From: Vanilla planifolia
Taxonomy: Eukaryota > Streptophyta > Magnoliopsida > Asparagales > Orchidaceae
Assembly: GCA_023846275.1 (NCBI GenBank)
Contig: JAIUJO010000183.1
Coordinates: 172,745 to 236,744, forward strand
Direction: 5' to 3'
DNA: 64,000 bases
Translations under genes and position numbers: made by a program
Notes under the pieces: generated by a model
Databases searched by the model: none
What the model was told of the DNA's origin: nothing
The model's input: only the letters and a program-made list of their open reading frames with translations
In this document: positions 1 to 14,400 of the stretch, in pieces
Layout of the letters: the number at the start of each line of letters is the position of its first letter
Numbering within the stretch: position 1 is the stretch's first letter

Positions 1-983
1 CATTCAATAATCAAATGATTCAAATCTCATCTTATTTGATCAAATAACTAAGATCCAATCAAGCTTCATCTAATGCCTTAAGTCAATAAATGACCCCAAT
101 CAATCTGGTCTAATTGCTCTAACCAAATAAGCATAAGAGATAATTAACTAGTCATTATTATGCCTTTGTAACAACAATTTTTTAAGAATATTTTAAGATC
201 TTTTTATGTAGTTTAGAAGTACCTTTTTAAATAGCTTTTCATTCACTTTTTTATAACTATGAAAAATAACTTTTTAAAAATACCTAACCTTTGTATATGA
301 AATAAGTAGTGAATGTGAAACAATCTTCAAGATCTTAACAAAGAGCTTCTTCATATTTTGCTAACATAAATTCTACTTGAAGTAATTATGAATTCTTTTT
401 CTCAAATAGTGAAGCTTTTCGACTAAGCCTTGCATATTTAATCTTTAAATTTTGATTTCTCTTCTTAAATTTAACGTCATATTGGCCTGTTCCATTAGTC
501 AACAAGTGTAAGAAATTGTACAAATTTATCAAAATTATTCCATCGTGCTGTATTTTTCTTTTTCCTTTTTTGGGTGGCCAGGGATGTGCAAAAGCCCATG
601 TTCTATTTTATGTCATAAAAAACACAAGTTGGGTTTGAGCTGGCAAAATCTTTTTTTCATTGAACTCATAAAGGATAGCAGGTTGGAGTGAACCTTAAGA
701 AAAAACCTCAATTTGTAGCCCTCTGTTAGTGGTGAGTTTCCTGACATTTATTGAGGGTGGACGTTGGTTCTAATTTGAAATGAACCACCTAAAAATTTTT
801 GTAACTCATTTCAACTTTTATCTTTATTTCTTTTTAACATATTAAAAAAATATACCCTTATAATCAAGGCTTTCTACAAATATAAAATTATTTTTAAAAA
901 TAAATACATTCAAAAAGAACAAAAAATACTTTTAAGATCATAATTCACCCCCTTATGAGTTTTGCACAATAACTTTCTCTTCA
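1..983 (+). repeat. 5' LTR of copia element 1 (left end not seen)
   Basis: The stretch ends in a CA dinucleotide two bases before the primer-binding site, as an LTR should. Its last 200 bases resemble two other places in the window: the - strand at 15964-16160 (LTR of element 2) and 51240-51464 (insertion in the satellite). Shared landmarks are a CACCTAAAA block, a run of A/T, and a tail reading TTTGCACA plus about 15 bases. The start is not identifiable and may lie before base 1. Confidence 0.6.
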
Positions 984-985
984 AT

Positions 986-997
986 TAGTATCATAGT
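986..997 (+). other. Primer-binding site for initiator tRNA-Met (degenerate)
   Basis: TAGTATCATAGT matches 9 of 12 bases of the plant retrotransposon primer site TGGTATCAGAGC. Its place, just after the LTR end and about 200 bases before gag, supports the call. The three differences are G-to-A, G-to-T and C-to-T. Confidence 0.72.
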
Positions 998-1188
998 GGC
1001 TTCCTTACATAAAGTGAGTCAAATCACTTAGGTGATCCATCGTGTGCATTGCAAAAATTTGGTTTTAGTTTATTAATTGCCAATTTGGTTACACAATAAT
1101 TTAAATGTTTCTTTTTATCATTTTTGCCTACTTTCCAAGATACGTGTTCCTTAGTTTAATTCTTAAGTTTTTCAATATTTTTGCATCC

Positions 1189-2760
1189 ATGATTGATATT
1201 AGTGCAACAATTGATAAAGGATCTTCTTTAATCCATCCACCATTATTTAAGGGTGAATTTTATTTATATTTGAAAAAAATAGATTTATAATTTTAATTCA
1301 ATATAAAGACTTAGAACTTTGGGAAAATACTTACTAAAACATGTGATTTATCCAGAGATTCATGTACGAATGAAATCAAATCTTTTACTAATCTTAGTAA
1401 TAACCAAAGGAGAATGGCATAACTCCATGTAAGAGCATGCAATTACCTTCATTGTGGCATATCTCTAAGAAAATTTAATCATGTTATGAATTTGCATGAT
1501 ACACATGAAGTTTGGAAAAAAAATTAGAAGTTACTTCTGAAGGCACTTCATTAGTAAAAGAAACTAAAATAAATCTTGTTATGAATGATTATGAGTTATT
1601 TGGAATGGATTTGAGAGAAAATATAAAGATGTTTATGTGATTTACTAATATCACTAATTGATTAGTAGAACTTGGAAAAGTACTTTCTAATGTATATCTT
1701 GTAAAAAAAGTGCTAAGGATTCTATCCAAAGAGTATGATCCTCATGTCATAGCAATAAAGACAGCCAAAGACATTAATAAGTTCACATTGGATGGGCTAC
1801 TTGGAGAATTATTAAAAGCATAAATTGAGATGAATTTAAAGGGTTGAAGAGGAGGCTTCCACTTGTAAGCCAAAGAATGGAGCAAGGAAATACAAGCCTT
1901 TGGCATTTAAAGCAAACAAAGAAGATTTAGATGTGGTATCCATCCCTTGTATGTATTTGGAGGATAAGTTTTTATGTTTAAGCTTTAGCAAAAAAAATTT
2001 GGCAGAAGGTTTTGTAAATACAAATTAGCAAAAGAAGAAAAGAAGGGAGAAGATGGAGGCATTGAGATATTATGATTATGATTAAACTAGCAATATTAGA
2101 TTTGATAGTCCATAACTAATAAAAACTAAAAGAAAAGATCAAAAAAAGATGAGAATGAAAAAGATGAAAGTCTTTCAATACATGCAAAATGATGATTCAA
2201 GCACATCTAGTGAAGAAGAAGAAGAGGTGAATGAGGTCAACAATTGGTCTCATGACATTCTTAAAAATCATTACATGTAAATTATTTGAGCTTTAAGTTC
2301 CTTAATGTGTGCACATAAAAAAGTAAAAAATTTCTACAAAGAAAAGATTGATCTTATAGAATTGTTTCATGAAAGAAGAAGAGAAAAGGGAAATAAAAAT
2401 GCTTCAAATTTGTGATGAAACAATTTCATCATTATTGAGAATACTTCCTTGGAAAGGAAAATTACTCATTTAAAAAGAAAAATTCACCTTCTTGAGCATG
2501 CAAAATTTTTTATTGTTGCACATGGTGTTTATTTTTCCAACCAAAAGAATATGTATTATTTTCAATACATGCAAAACATTTCAAATATTACATGCTTTCA
2601 TCGCTGTGGAAAAAGACATACCATCAAAGATTGTAAAATTAAAAAAAACATGTTTAGAAAAAAATCTTGTTTTAGATGGGTAATTAAAAATGATTATGTC
2701 AATGCTCCTTTAATGAATATTGATGCTCAATCAAAGCTTGCTTGGGTTTCTTTGTTTTGA
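1189..2760 (+). pseudogene. Copia gag pseudogene, element 1
   Basis: Gag is the capsid-like protein that packages the element's RNA. The likely start is the ATG at 1189, because 15-20 residues later comes HPPLFKGEFYLY, the counterpart of the usual RPPLFDGxNYxYW opening. A UBN2-type gag core follows at about 1560-1850 (ETKINLVMNDYELFGMDL, then ILSKEYDPHVIAIKTAKD and LDGLLGELLKA). A damaged zinc knuckle, CFHRCGKRHTIKDC, lies at about 2602-2643; the first Cys spacing is three residues rather than two. In-frame stops occur at several points, for example inside the UBN2 core and at about 1820, so no functional protein can be made. A 103-codon open piece at 2449-2760 is the zinc-knuckle end. Confidence 0.8.
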
Positions 2761-2979
2761 AAATAAAAAAATCATATATGATGTCTCTGCAATTGTAGTG
2801 TTAAGATAAGATGTTTTAGAAATATTCTTAAGCTGGAAATAATAAACTTAGAAATTTTATATATACGAAAACATACAAATTAAGTAAATAATAGTTATAT
2901 TTTATGATTATTATGATAAAAGTTTATAATTTATGTAGCCATAAATAAATAAAAAAAATAAAGATCTAGCTCTTAGGTG

Positions 2980-3240
2980 TTGGATAGTGGATGCTCAAAA
3001 CATATGATCAGAGATCGATCAAAGTCTATATCAAAAGAATGTTGACCAAAAAGATATGTAATATTAAGAGGCAACTCTAAGAAGAAGAAAATCGAAATTG
3101 GCAATATGGATATGCCTAATTTTACACTTTCAAATATTTTCTTAGGTGATATTTTAGATAATTTAATTAGTATTATTCAATTATGTGAAAATGATTACTT
3201 TGTTAATTTTGATACGCAATATTGTAAAATATTAAAAAAA
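2980..3240 (+). pseudogene. Copia aspartic protease pseudogene, element 1
   Basis: The protease cuts the copia polyprotein into its working parts. LDSGCSKHMIRD starting at 2980 is the classic copia protease active-site block (D-S-G-C-S/T-x-H-M), with the catalytic Asp codon at 2983-2985. About 40 residues on comes a stretch corresponding to the GNxxxxxIxGxG region, and then a block like the GAG-pre-integrase lead-in (SNIFLGDILDNLISIIQLC at about 3128-3184). Frameshifts separate it from gag and integrase. The active-site residues survive, but the frame does not. Confidence 0.8.
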
Positions 3241-3289
3241 TGATCATGTATTACTCATTGGTAGAAGAAAAGTGATAATTATGTGATTA

Positions 3290-4270
3290 GGTTTTATCAA
3301 CTTGAAGCTAGTGCAATAGAATGCCTTGCTACACATTCAAATGAGAATAATTATGGCATTAAAGACTAGGTCATGTAGATTGTTCAATCTTAAAGAATAT
3401 AAGTTAATTATTGTTAGAGGTCTTCCTAAACCAAACAAAACTAGTTTGAAAATCTATGAATCATGCAAAAAAAGAAAGAAAGTTAATTCTTCTTTTAAAC
3501 CAAAATATAACTTAACTAATAGTTGACCATTAAAGATAGTTTATTTAGTCCTTTTTAGACCTATACAACCCTTGAGTTTAGGTGGAATGAAATAAATATT
3601 TGTGATTATTAATAATTTTTCTAAATAGACCTGAGTTGTATTTTCTAAGCATAAAAGTCTGACAATTGAAAATTTTTTAAATTTCATAAAAGTGGTAAAA
3701 ATACAACCTAATCTCAAATTAATTTGTATTCAAAGTGATAACGATAGTTAATTTAACAAAGGGGATTTCTATGATTATTGCAAGGGCAAGTGAATAAGCA
3801 TCAATTTACATCTCCTTATACACCTCAACAAAATTGGATTATAGAAACAAAGATTAAAACCCTAGTAGAAATGAGTAAAACGATGTTGGTTGAATACAAT
3901 CTACCAAAGTACTTTTTTTTCGAGACAATTAATAGGACTTCTTCTATAATAAATAGAATTAACTTAAGGCTAATACTTAAGAAAACTCATTATAACTTAT
4001 TTAAAAATAAAAGAACAAATGTTTCTTATTTTCATATTTTTAGGCATAAATGTACCATTCTTAGAAATGAAACATCCAAGTTAAACAATTTGATGAAAGG
4101 GTAAGTGCAGGAATTTTCTTAGTATACTCTTCTCTCACAAAAGCATATAGAGTTTATAACATAGATACAAAAAGTAAAGGAATCAATGCATGTAATTTTA
4201 GATAAGTATATTTAAGGCAAATAATAAAAACTTACATGAAGAGATAAAGTCCTTAGAAAACTTAGATTTG
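3290..4270 (+). pseudogene. Copia GAG-pre-integrase and integrase pseudogene, element 1
   Basis: Integrase would insert the cDNA into the genome. The HHCC-type N-terminal part lies at about 3350-3500 and reads as a decayed LGH...CxxCxxGKQ block. The catalytic core follows: IQPLSLGGMK with the VIINNFSK block near 3560-3630, then an IQSDND segment near 3728-3746 that carries a central catalytic Asp. A 108-codon open piece at 3778-4104 holds YTPQQNWIIETKIKTL, the counterpart of TPQQNGVVERKNRT; its Glu is the third DDE residue. The segment YFHIFRHKCTIL further on matches the end of the core. Stops, including one at about 3628, and at least two frameshifts disable it. Confidence 0.85.
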
Positions 4271-4534
4271 AAAGAGTATGAAGACAAATCACAAAATAAA
4301 GCAAAGATAAGAGATTAGTCATCAATTACCTAAAAATTGGTGATATCAATATTCAAATCCAAAGGAATTAATAATAGGAGATGCTCAAGGATTAGTAGTA
4401 GAGCTTCAATGAAAGAAATTGATCATAATACATTTATACTTAAGATGACTATTAGGTTCAATCAATTTGGTGTTGAGGGTTATAACCCAGTTGAAGTTAT
4501 AGAGTTTGAGAAGCTAATTGCATAGATAGTAATA

Positions 4535-5120
4535 TTGGATACCATTAGACTTCTTTTAGTATATTCATGCCATCAAAATTTTAAAATATTTCAAATGGAT
4601 GTAAAAAGTATATTGTTACCTAAGATAATTGAAGAAGATGTGTACATAGAACAATCCCTTGATTTTGAGACCCATGCAAATGGTGATTATGTATATAAGC
4701 TTAAGAAGGCACTCTATGGCCATAAGTAAGCTCCCCAAAAATTGTATCATAGATTGAGTGATTATCTAGTTGAAGGCAGTTTTAAGAAAGGAAAAGTAGA
4801 TACCATACTATTCTTAAAATCTATAAATTTTATCATTAGTTTCTTGTACAAGTTTATGTTGATGACATAATTTTTGAAAGCACAAATAAAAATATGTGTA
4901 AGGTAGTGACTTGATAGCAAGAGAGTTTGAGATAAGTATGATGGATGAGATAAATATTTTCTTAGAATTACAAATTAAGTAATTAAAAGATGGAATTTTT
5001 ATAACTCAAACTAAATACTTAGAAGAATTATTCCAATGAATCAATCAATCCATTTAGACTTAGATGAAATTGGTAAAACCCATTGATCAAAAAGTTTATA
5101 GAGGTCTTATTGGATCATTA
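4535..5120 (+). pseudogene. Copia reverse transcriptase pseudogene, element 1
   Basis: The reverse transcriptase core is recognisable over about 190 codons. FQMDVKSILLPKIIEEDVYI (about 4588-4650) corresponds to FQMDVKSAFLNG..EEEVYV and carries the first catalytic Asp. YVYKLKKALYGHK at 4689-4726 is followed by a TAA at 4727-4729, exactly where the family has Gln (KQAP). The YVDD catalytic box survives as VYVDDIIF at about 4851-4876. Further stops and a frameshift follow. The region continues into LIGSLLYL at about 5104-5130, the usual RT-RNase H linker. Confidence 0.87.
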
Positions 5121-5493
5121 CTATATCTCATAGTAAGTTGATGGGACATATTATTTAATGTTGTCTTATGTGCATGACTACAATCAAATTCCAAGGAAAG
5201 TCATTTAAAAGTGATTAAATCAATCTTCAAATACTTAAAAGGTCTAATGAACTTTGTTTTATGCTACTCTAGGAATACTCTTTCATGTGAGCATATTGGT
5301 TACATTAATTAAGACATTGCTGGTTTTATGATAGATAGGAAAAGTACCTCTAAAACATGCCAATTCTTCAGAAATCATCTAATTTCATGGTCAAGAAAGA
5401 ACAAAAATTGCATAGCCCTATTGACCATGGAATCTGAGTATGTAATTACTGGAATTTGTGTTGCCAAAGTATTATGGTTAAGACAACAAGTCA
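5098..5493 (+). pseudogene. Copia RNase H pseudogene, cut by the CA-rich array
   Basis: After the linker and a YLKGLMNFVL segment at about 5233-5262, the DRKSTSKTCQFFRNHLISWS block (about 5334-5393) and TMESEYVITG (about 5424-5453) identify copia RNase H, which removes RNA from the RNA-DNA hybrid. It then reads VLWLRQQ, and the sequence turns into CA-rich repeat at about 5493. The last third, with the family's CDN and DIFTK blocks, is missing. Element 2 on the other strand does keep those blocks, so the loss belongs to this copy. The 203-codon frame at 5328-5939 is RNase H running on into repeat and is not a real fusion gene. Confidence 0.87.
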
Positions 5494-8400
5494 TAAACAC
5501 AAGCAAACCAATGCAAAATCATGCACATGTGCATGCATACACACATACACAAGCAAAAACTCATAAACACACATGCAAACACTCAATCACATACTCACTC
5601 ACACACGTGCACAGACATACATGTATATGCACATGCACACACATCCAAGTATATATACATAATCAAACAAAAAAATGCATGCTTGTGGAAGTACTCATGT
5701 ATCTTCAAAAACGAATGCACATAGACACGTGTACCTATGTATGCACAAACACACGCACAAACAGACCCATACATTCGCACATGCACACACATGTACTCGC
5801 ACATGCATACACACTCATGTACATGCACAAACCTATTTGTATAATTCACATGCATGTAGACACACAAGCACACTCACACACTTGCACACACACACGCATA
5901 CATAAGTACACACATGCATACACTTCCACACACATTTAAGCTCATGCACATACAAGCATAATCACACACACACATAGCCACACACAGATGCACTCACACA
6001 TGCGTACATGCACAAACACAAACACAAATGAACACACACACACAAATGCACACATACAAATGTGCATGCACACACACATACATGTATGCATGCACTCACT
6101 AACACTCACATGCATGCACACACACACAAACATATGTATGTGCACACACACATAAAAACAAATGTATACACATGCACATAATTGCACATGCCACATGTAC
6201 ACACACGTACAAGCACAAATGTATGTGCACATCCACACACACTTTTAGACATGATTGCACACACAAACATGTAGACATACAAGTGCAAACAAATGCATGC
6301 ACATCTGCACACTTGTACACAAATACACAACATGTGCTGGTAGTACACACACTCCTAGAAGAAAACACAAAAACATGGACACACACATACAAATATAGTC
6401 ATACAAGCACATATGTAAATTGGACTCACACACATGACCATGTACACACAGGCACACATATACATGAAAAGACATGCATATGCACATGCACACACAAACA
6501 AAACACACACAAACATGCAAAAATTCATACAAATGCACATACAAATATAGATGTATGCAAACATGACACACAGAAACACAACATACATGTAGGAAAAAAT
6601 GCGTAATCAAAGGCACTCACATAAGCAGACAAGAACGGGCACACACATGCACAAGCACATGCATACACACTTGCTCATGCACATGATTATGCACACGCAC
6701 TTCCACCCCATAAATACACACCCATATGCACACACACATTTACACACACACACACACACAAAACCAATACACCATGTGCACATGCACACACATACACATG
6801 CATGCATAGATGCACTTGCATGTCGACACAGACCCACACACATAGACACATACACATGCACAACCAGACACACACCCAAACAAGCATGCATACAAATCCA
6901 TCAATACATAGTAATACAAACACATGCACAAGCACAAACACACATGCATGCATGCATGTATGCATGCACTCATGCACATAGTCAGAAACATGAACATAAA
7001 TACATAAACACACATACAAATGTACACACAAGTGCATACATCACACATAAGCATGCAAACGCACACTTGTGCACACACATGCACACAAGCACATGCACAT
7101 GCATGCAAAAAAAATGAATATGCACACACATATACTCATATGCCCCCACACCCATAGACACACATGAACATACACACCCACACATGTACACACATGCATG
7201 CAATCATAGACATGCACACAAATATATTTTCGTACCCACATGAACTCATGCAAGCACCGATGTTAAAAAAAGTGCATATACTCACACTGCACATGCACAC
7301 ACGCATGAATAAGTATGCATGCACACACACAGCCAACACACATACATGCACATGCATACATGTATACAAACAAATATGCACACACACACACACATATATA
7401 CACACACACACATAAAATGTATCAACACATAAAGACAGATGTGCACACAAATGCACATGCACATTAAAACATGCATGTGCCCACACATACTAACACACAT
7501 GCACATCCACACACATGCATGCACAAACACGTACATGCACACATAGACATATGAACTCACAAATATGCATAAGCACATAAGCACTCACATTCACACACAC
7601 ATACCAACGTGCATGCATGAAGACATACATAAGTGCACACCCATCCATACACATGTATAGATGCACACATGCTCATAGAAGCATATAAATAAATGCCTAC
7701 ACATACACACACTTGAACACGCAAGCACATGCATACACATACACGTGCTTGCATGCACACAAGTACACACACACATATACATAGATGCACAACCACTGCC
7801 CATATGCATGCATACATGTAGACATGCTTAGACATAACACACATAATACAATAGCACGCACATGCAAGCACGCACCCTTGCACGCACACAAAACACACAA
7901 ACATACACATACAAATAAACATAAACACACATGCATGCACATGCATATGCATGCTTGCTCACACATACCACATGCATGCTTTCATGTACCCACAAATGCA
8001 TGCAAAAGAAAACACCCATGTACATGCATACATACACACATTCACAGACATGCACACACTAACATGCATACACACACACACATCCATAAGCACACACACA
8101 TGCATGCACACACTTATGTAGTCGTACATGCACATGCTCACACAAATGCATGAGTACACACATATGGACATATGCACACACATAGACACACATGCACATA
8201 AACATTTATGTACACACTGTTCCACATGCTCGCATGCACACATGCACGTACACACCAGCAGTCACAACCATACATGTAGACCAACACAAATGCATATACA
8301 CACACATGTATGCTTGAATGAACAACAAGCACATGCATGCAAGTGCACATGAACACACATACATGCACATGGTGACACACACACAAATTCACAGTCCTAT

Positions 8401-11400
8401 TCATGCACACACAAACATGCAAAGGTGCACAAACACATGCACATACATGTGCGCACACAAGCACACATGCAAGCATGTAAACATGCTCATGCACACACAC
8501 TCACACATGAAGACATGTACACACACACACGCACTTGTACACACACATACATATGCACACACATGCCAAAATCACTCGTACACACTCATATACATAAATA
8601 CACATACATATGCATGCACATATGTGCACACCCACACAAGCGTGTACAAGAACAAATACATGCTCAAACACATGTACATGCACAGATATACATACACATA
8701 CATACACGCACAAACACATATACATGTGTAAGAGCACATGCACACACACATACATATGCACACGCATATGCACACACATGAGCACAAACAAGCATCCACA
8801 CATACACGCATGTGTGTGAATATACACGCACATAAAAAACATGCCTGTAGACATATATATACACATTCAAGCAAACACAAACCCACACACATTAACACTG
8901 GCATGCACCCAGATAAACAAACATGTGTGCAAATGCACACACATAGATACATGCACTTATGCATGCATGTGCAGACACACACAAGAACATATGTACAAAC
9001 ACATTGTAGCACACTTCCCCACCCTCTACACACACACATGCGCTCACATACGAATGCATAAGATCACACACACATGCACACACACATTCTCATGCATGTA
9101 AACACAAACACATGCACACATGTATGTCTAAACACATGCATGTGCACAACCATACAAACACACATGCACAAATACACTTACATGTACATACACACATAGA
9201 AACATGCATGCACACACACATATGCACTCTAGAATATGCACACAAACAAACACAAAAAGCACACATGAACACATGCAAATACACATAATCATACAAACAT
9301 GCAAATGTACAAACAGGAAAATACACACACATGCACTCCCATTCTCATGCAAACACATATATATGCATGCACATAGTACAAACACACAAGGACCACATTA
9401 GCACACTTATGCACACCCACACACACTCACAAGCATGCACACAAACACCAATAAACAAACACACACAGATGCATGAGCATACCCACAAAGACACAAATGC
9501 ATGCACACACAAAAAAAATGAACTCACAAATTTGCACTAAGACATGTAACAACATTGATACAAAGATACGTACATGTACACACACACGTGCACATAACTA
9601 CACCCATACACACCTACAGCAACACACTTGTGTGTGTATGCACATACACATGATTACACACACATGCATAAAAACAAAAACATACATGCTCAAACATGCA
9701 CATGCATAAACAAACAAATGCTCACATAAACATAATCATAATCACACTAAACACATGAACATGCATGCATGTGTACACACATCTACATGCACATGCACAC
9801 ACACACCCACCCATATGGACACATGAACACACATACACACCCACACATACATAAACATGCATGCTTGGATGCACACATATACATGCATATACATGCTCAC
9901 AAAGATACCCACACACATAGATAAACACTCAAATAACACACACACATGCACAGACCTAAAAATATGCACATTCAAACACAAACATATACATTCTCACAAA
10001 TACACACACAAATTAATCCATACTCTCACACATGTGCACACACATATGCATGCATCTACACATGAAAGCATGTGCTTGCACATGCTCAAATGCATGTACA
10101 CACTTAAAAAGAAGTACAACAACACACACCCGCACAAATAAACATAAATTAACACACAGACATGCATACACAAACACATGCACACCTAAAATCAGGCTCA
10201 TGCATGCACAAAAAAATGTACGCACAATCACACACATGCACACACATGCTAATGCACAAAACAATCAAAATAAACGTACATACATGCACACGCACACACA
10301 TGCACGCACAAACGCACATACACACACATACAGTTATGCATACTACCATACACATGCACTTGCACATGTATAAACACACATGAACACACACATACATGCA
10401 CAAGCACTTACACACTATCAAAGTGCACATGCACTACCAATGAACATGTATGTACACACATAGATACATGCATGCAAACATTGATACACATATACCTATC
10501 CACACTCACACATGCATGCAAGTGAACATGCATGAATTTTTAGACATTCTTGAAAGTATTTACATGCTTGAATGCTTGTACAACTACACATAAACACATA
10601 TGCACACCAATGCACTAATGTACACAAATACAAGCACAAGAACACACATAAACATACATATAAATACATAAACACATGCATAAACATGTGCATATGCTCA
10701 CATACATACACAAATGCAAATGTACAAGCACACATGTAGATGCATAATCAAACAAAGTAAAAGCACATATATGCACGCACAAACATACACACAAACACAT
10801 GCACACACACACATGCATTATCACACAAATATGCATACAAAAATAAACATACAGTTGTGAATGCATGCATATACATTCATGCATGTATGTACCCACACGA
10901 ACACACAGACACATGCATGTGTACTTACAAACACAAAAATTAACAAAAACTCGCATACACACACACACACAAATACACTTAGACACATATATACATGCAT
11001 ACATGTGTAGCCATGTGTACACATTCACACACATACACAACACACATGCATAAGCACGCACATTTGAACAAACATAGGTACACACATATGTACAAACCTA
11101 TGCATACACACATGAATACATACAAATATGCACATGAGCTAATATACACATGCACACATATAGGGACACACACACATAAACACAAACATGAATGGAAATT
11201 TTCACACAAGCACACACTTGTAAACTTAAGTGCTCACACATGCATAGTAGTAAGCACACACACACATACTCATCCACAAACATATATGCACATAAGCACA
11301 CACCCAAATACACATGCATATGTCATGCATGCAAAAGTACAAGTACACACATGCACACACACTGACATAAAAAGCCATACACATACTGATACACCCACCT

Positions 11401-14400
11401 ACATGCACAGACAAACACATGTAAGAATAAAAGCATAAGAACATTAATGCACACATGCACAGCACACAAGCATGCATGCACTTATTCACACACATAAACA
11501 CGCACGTGTGCATGCAAATACACATGGGCTCATACACACATGCACACACATACCCAAATGCACAAACATATAAATGACACATGCTCACACACATGTGTGT
11601 GCGTATACACATGGACACATGAAAGCACTTGTACATACATACATATATAAATGCAAATGCATCCACACATGCATGCACATAAACACAGACATAGTAACAA
11701 ACACATACACATTGATGAACACTCACACATGCATACATGCATGCTCACACATGAACACACACATTTATCCATACAATTGAACACACACACAATCACACAC
11801 AAACAAAAATATAGAAACAAGCATACAAGCACACACACAAACATGTCACACATACACACACATATATACACATGCTCACTGATGCACATGTAGATGAACC
11901 AACATGCAAATGCATACACCCATGCACACAAATGTAATCACACATGTACACACATGTACACACAAGTATACACATGCACGCACATGAACACACATTGACA
12001 CATGCATGCATATGTTGACACACACTAACACACAAAAACACACACACACCAAAATGGACACACATGCATGCTCATGCAAGCATTTTTGAATGCACAAACA
12101 CCCACGTACAAATGCTAGAGCATTTACTCACACATGAACACACATATGCACACATGCAGCCATACAAATAGATGCACACATATATGCATACTCGAATGCA
12201 TACACATGTGCACATAAGAACACATATGCACATAGACATAATCTACATGCATCTACACACACTTATACTCACACACATGCACACAAATGAACGAATACAT
12301 GCACAAATCTACAAAGGAACACACACACATACGAGGTGATAAAAATGCCCACACAAATGCATAAACACACATGCATGCACAAGCACACTCATGTACACAC
12401 ACATGAACACACACACACACACACCAATGCGTAAACACAAATATAAACACATATAGACACATACACACATACACATGCATAAACATGCAAACATAAGAAT
12501 ACCAACAACAACACACACACATATGTACACACAAGAACACCCACACATGCACACACACACACACTCATAGACACGATCACATAAAGGCTCCTACACACAT
12601 GGTTATTGACACACATACACATGCACATACACATTCATGTGCACACAGACACACACACTAATGAAAAGAGCATACACTAACACTAGTACACGCACATACA
12701 TGTACACATATGTACATAAACTTATACACATGTGGGGGGCACACTCATAAACATGAATAGGCATGCATTCAGACACATATTTGCACATGCACCAATGCAA
12801 TTGCACACACACAAATGCAGATGCATAGAACCACATGCATGCATGCAACATATACACAAACATGCATATGCAAACACACACATTTACCTGAAAACATACT
12901 TACCATGCACACACACACACATAAGCAGATACACTAGAGTGTCTACATGCTCACACAAGCACAAATACACAAAAGATACGTGCACACACACATATACACA
13001 TGCACACACATTGAACTCGAAAACATGAAAAAAATACACAACACACTTGCTCTGAAAAGCACGTGCACACACATAAATGCACACACACATGCACACCCAT
13101 ACACACATTCACATACACAAACACACCCATGCACACATACACAAACAAAGACACATGAATGCTCACACGCAAAAATGCACAAAGACACATATGCGACATA
13201 CACTGACATACACACACATAGTTGTGGACTTGTGCATGCACATAAATGTATGCACACACATGTTCACATAAATGTGCACATCTAAAAATGCACAAATATG
13301 TACCTACACAAACACACATATGTATGCATGCACATAATCCCATGCACACCCATAAGCACATCCACACACACATACATAAGCACATGAACACATGCACAAA
13401 CAATCATGAACACACTGAAAACACTCAAATGCATGTAAACATGCACACACACCTACATGCATAAGCACAAACAACATAATTACAAACATGACAACACACA
13501 CACAAATTTACACTAACATGCACATATATAAACATACACATGCATATGTAAATATGCAACACACATGCTCACACACATATGCACACAAATGTGCATACAC
13601 CCACACACATTGATGCCAATACACACACACACACACACACACACTCACACATACACACTTTTACATATCATATGCACACACACAAGCATGCACGTACTCA
13701 AATGCACTTGCACATACACAACACAAGCACATGCACACATGCACAAGTTCACACACACAAATTTGTTTGCACTCACATGCACACACATAGACACATAGAC
13801 ACATACACACATAAACATTGACACACACATCCAAGCATGCACACCTACATGCTTCCACACACACATGAACATGTAGGCACAAACACATGTACACAATCAC
13901 ACATACAGCTATGCACACACACACACACGAACACGTGCATATACCTATGTACACACATGCAAATGCTCAAGCACATGCAAATGTACACACATGCACATGC
14001 ACACATGTGCACAAACATATACACATTTACTTGTATGTACACACACAGTCATGCAAACATACTTGCATAAACATATGCACTCTCACACCAACATGTACAC
14101 ACACACATGCACATATGCACGTGTACACACACATACACAAACAATCACACCCACACGCATGCAAATATGCACACGAACACAAACACATAAATTGACAAGC
14201 ATATACACGTGCACACAAATGAAAAAACACACATGTGCATGCTTGTACATATGCACAAATTAAAAACATACACACACACACAAATACTTGCACCCATAGA
14301 TATGCACAAACAAAAAACATGTAAACACTCACGTACACACATAAATACAAAACCAAACATACATACACACATGCACATGCACAAAGCCGCATGTATACAC

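Larger units (their letters stand above)
1..5493 (+). mobile_element. Ty1/copia retrotransposon remnant (element 1), 3'-truncated
   Basis: The usual copia order can be read on the + strand: LTR end, primer-binding site, gag, zinc knuckle, protease, integrase, reverse transcriptase, RNase H. Every domain carries stops and frameshifts, so the element is dead. It stops abruptly in RNase H at about 5493, where the CA-rich array begins; the rest of RNase H, the polypurine tract and the 3' LTR are absent. The gag and integrase signatures look like the Tork/Sire side of plant copia elements, but I could not test the lineage. The left end may lie outside the window. Confidence 0.88.

Noticed and set aside
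1105..1290. A 61-codon + strand frame beginning before gag
   Set aside because: Only its second half, from the ATG at 1189, matches gag. The upstream codons are the untranslated leader of the element.
5328..5939. A 203-codon frame joining RNase H to a His/Thr-rich tail, possibly a fusion protein
   Set aside because: The first 55 codons are a dead copia RNase H and the rest is CA repeat that cannot encode stops. It is a chance read-through.
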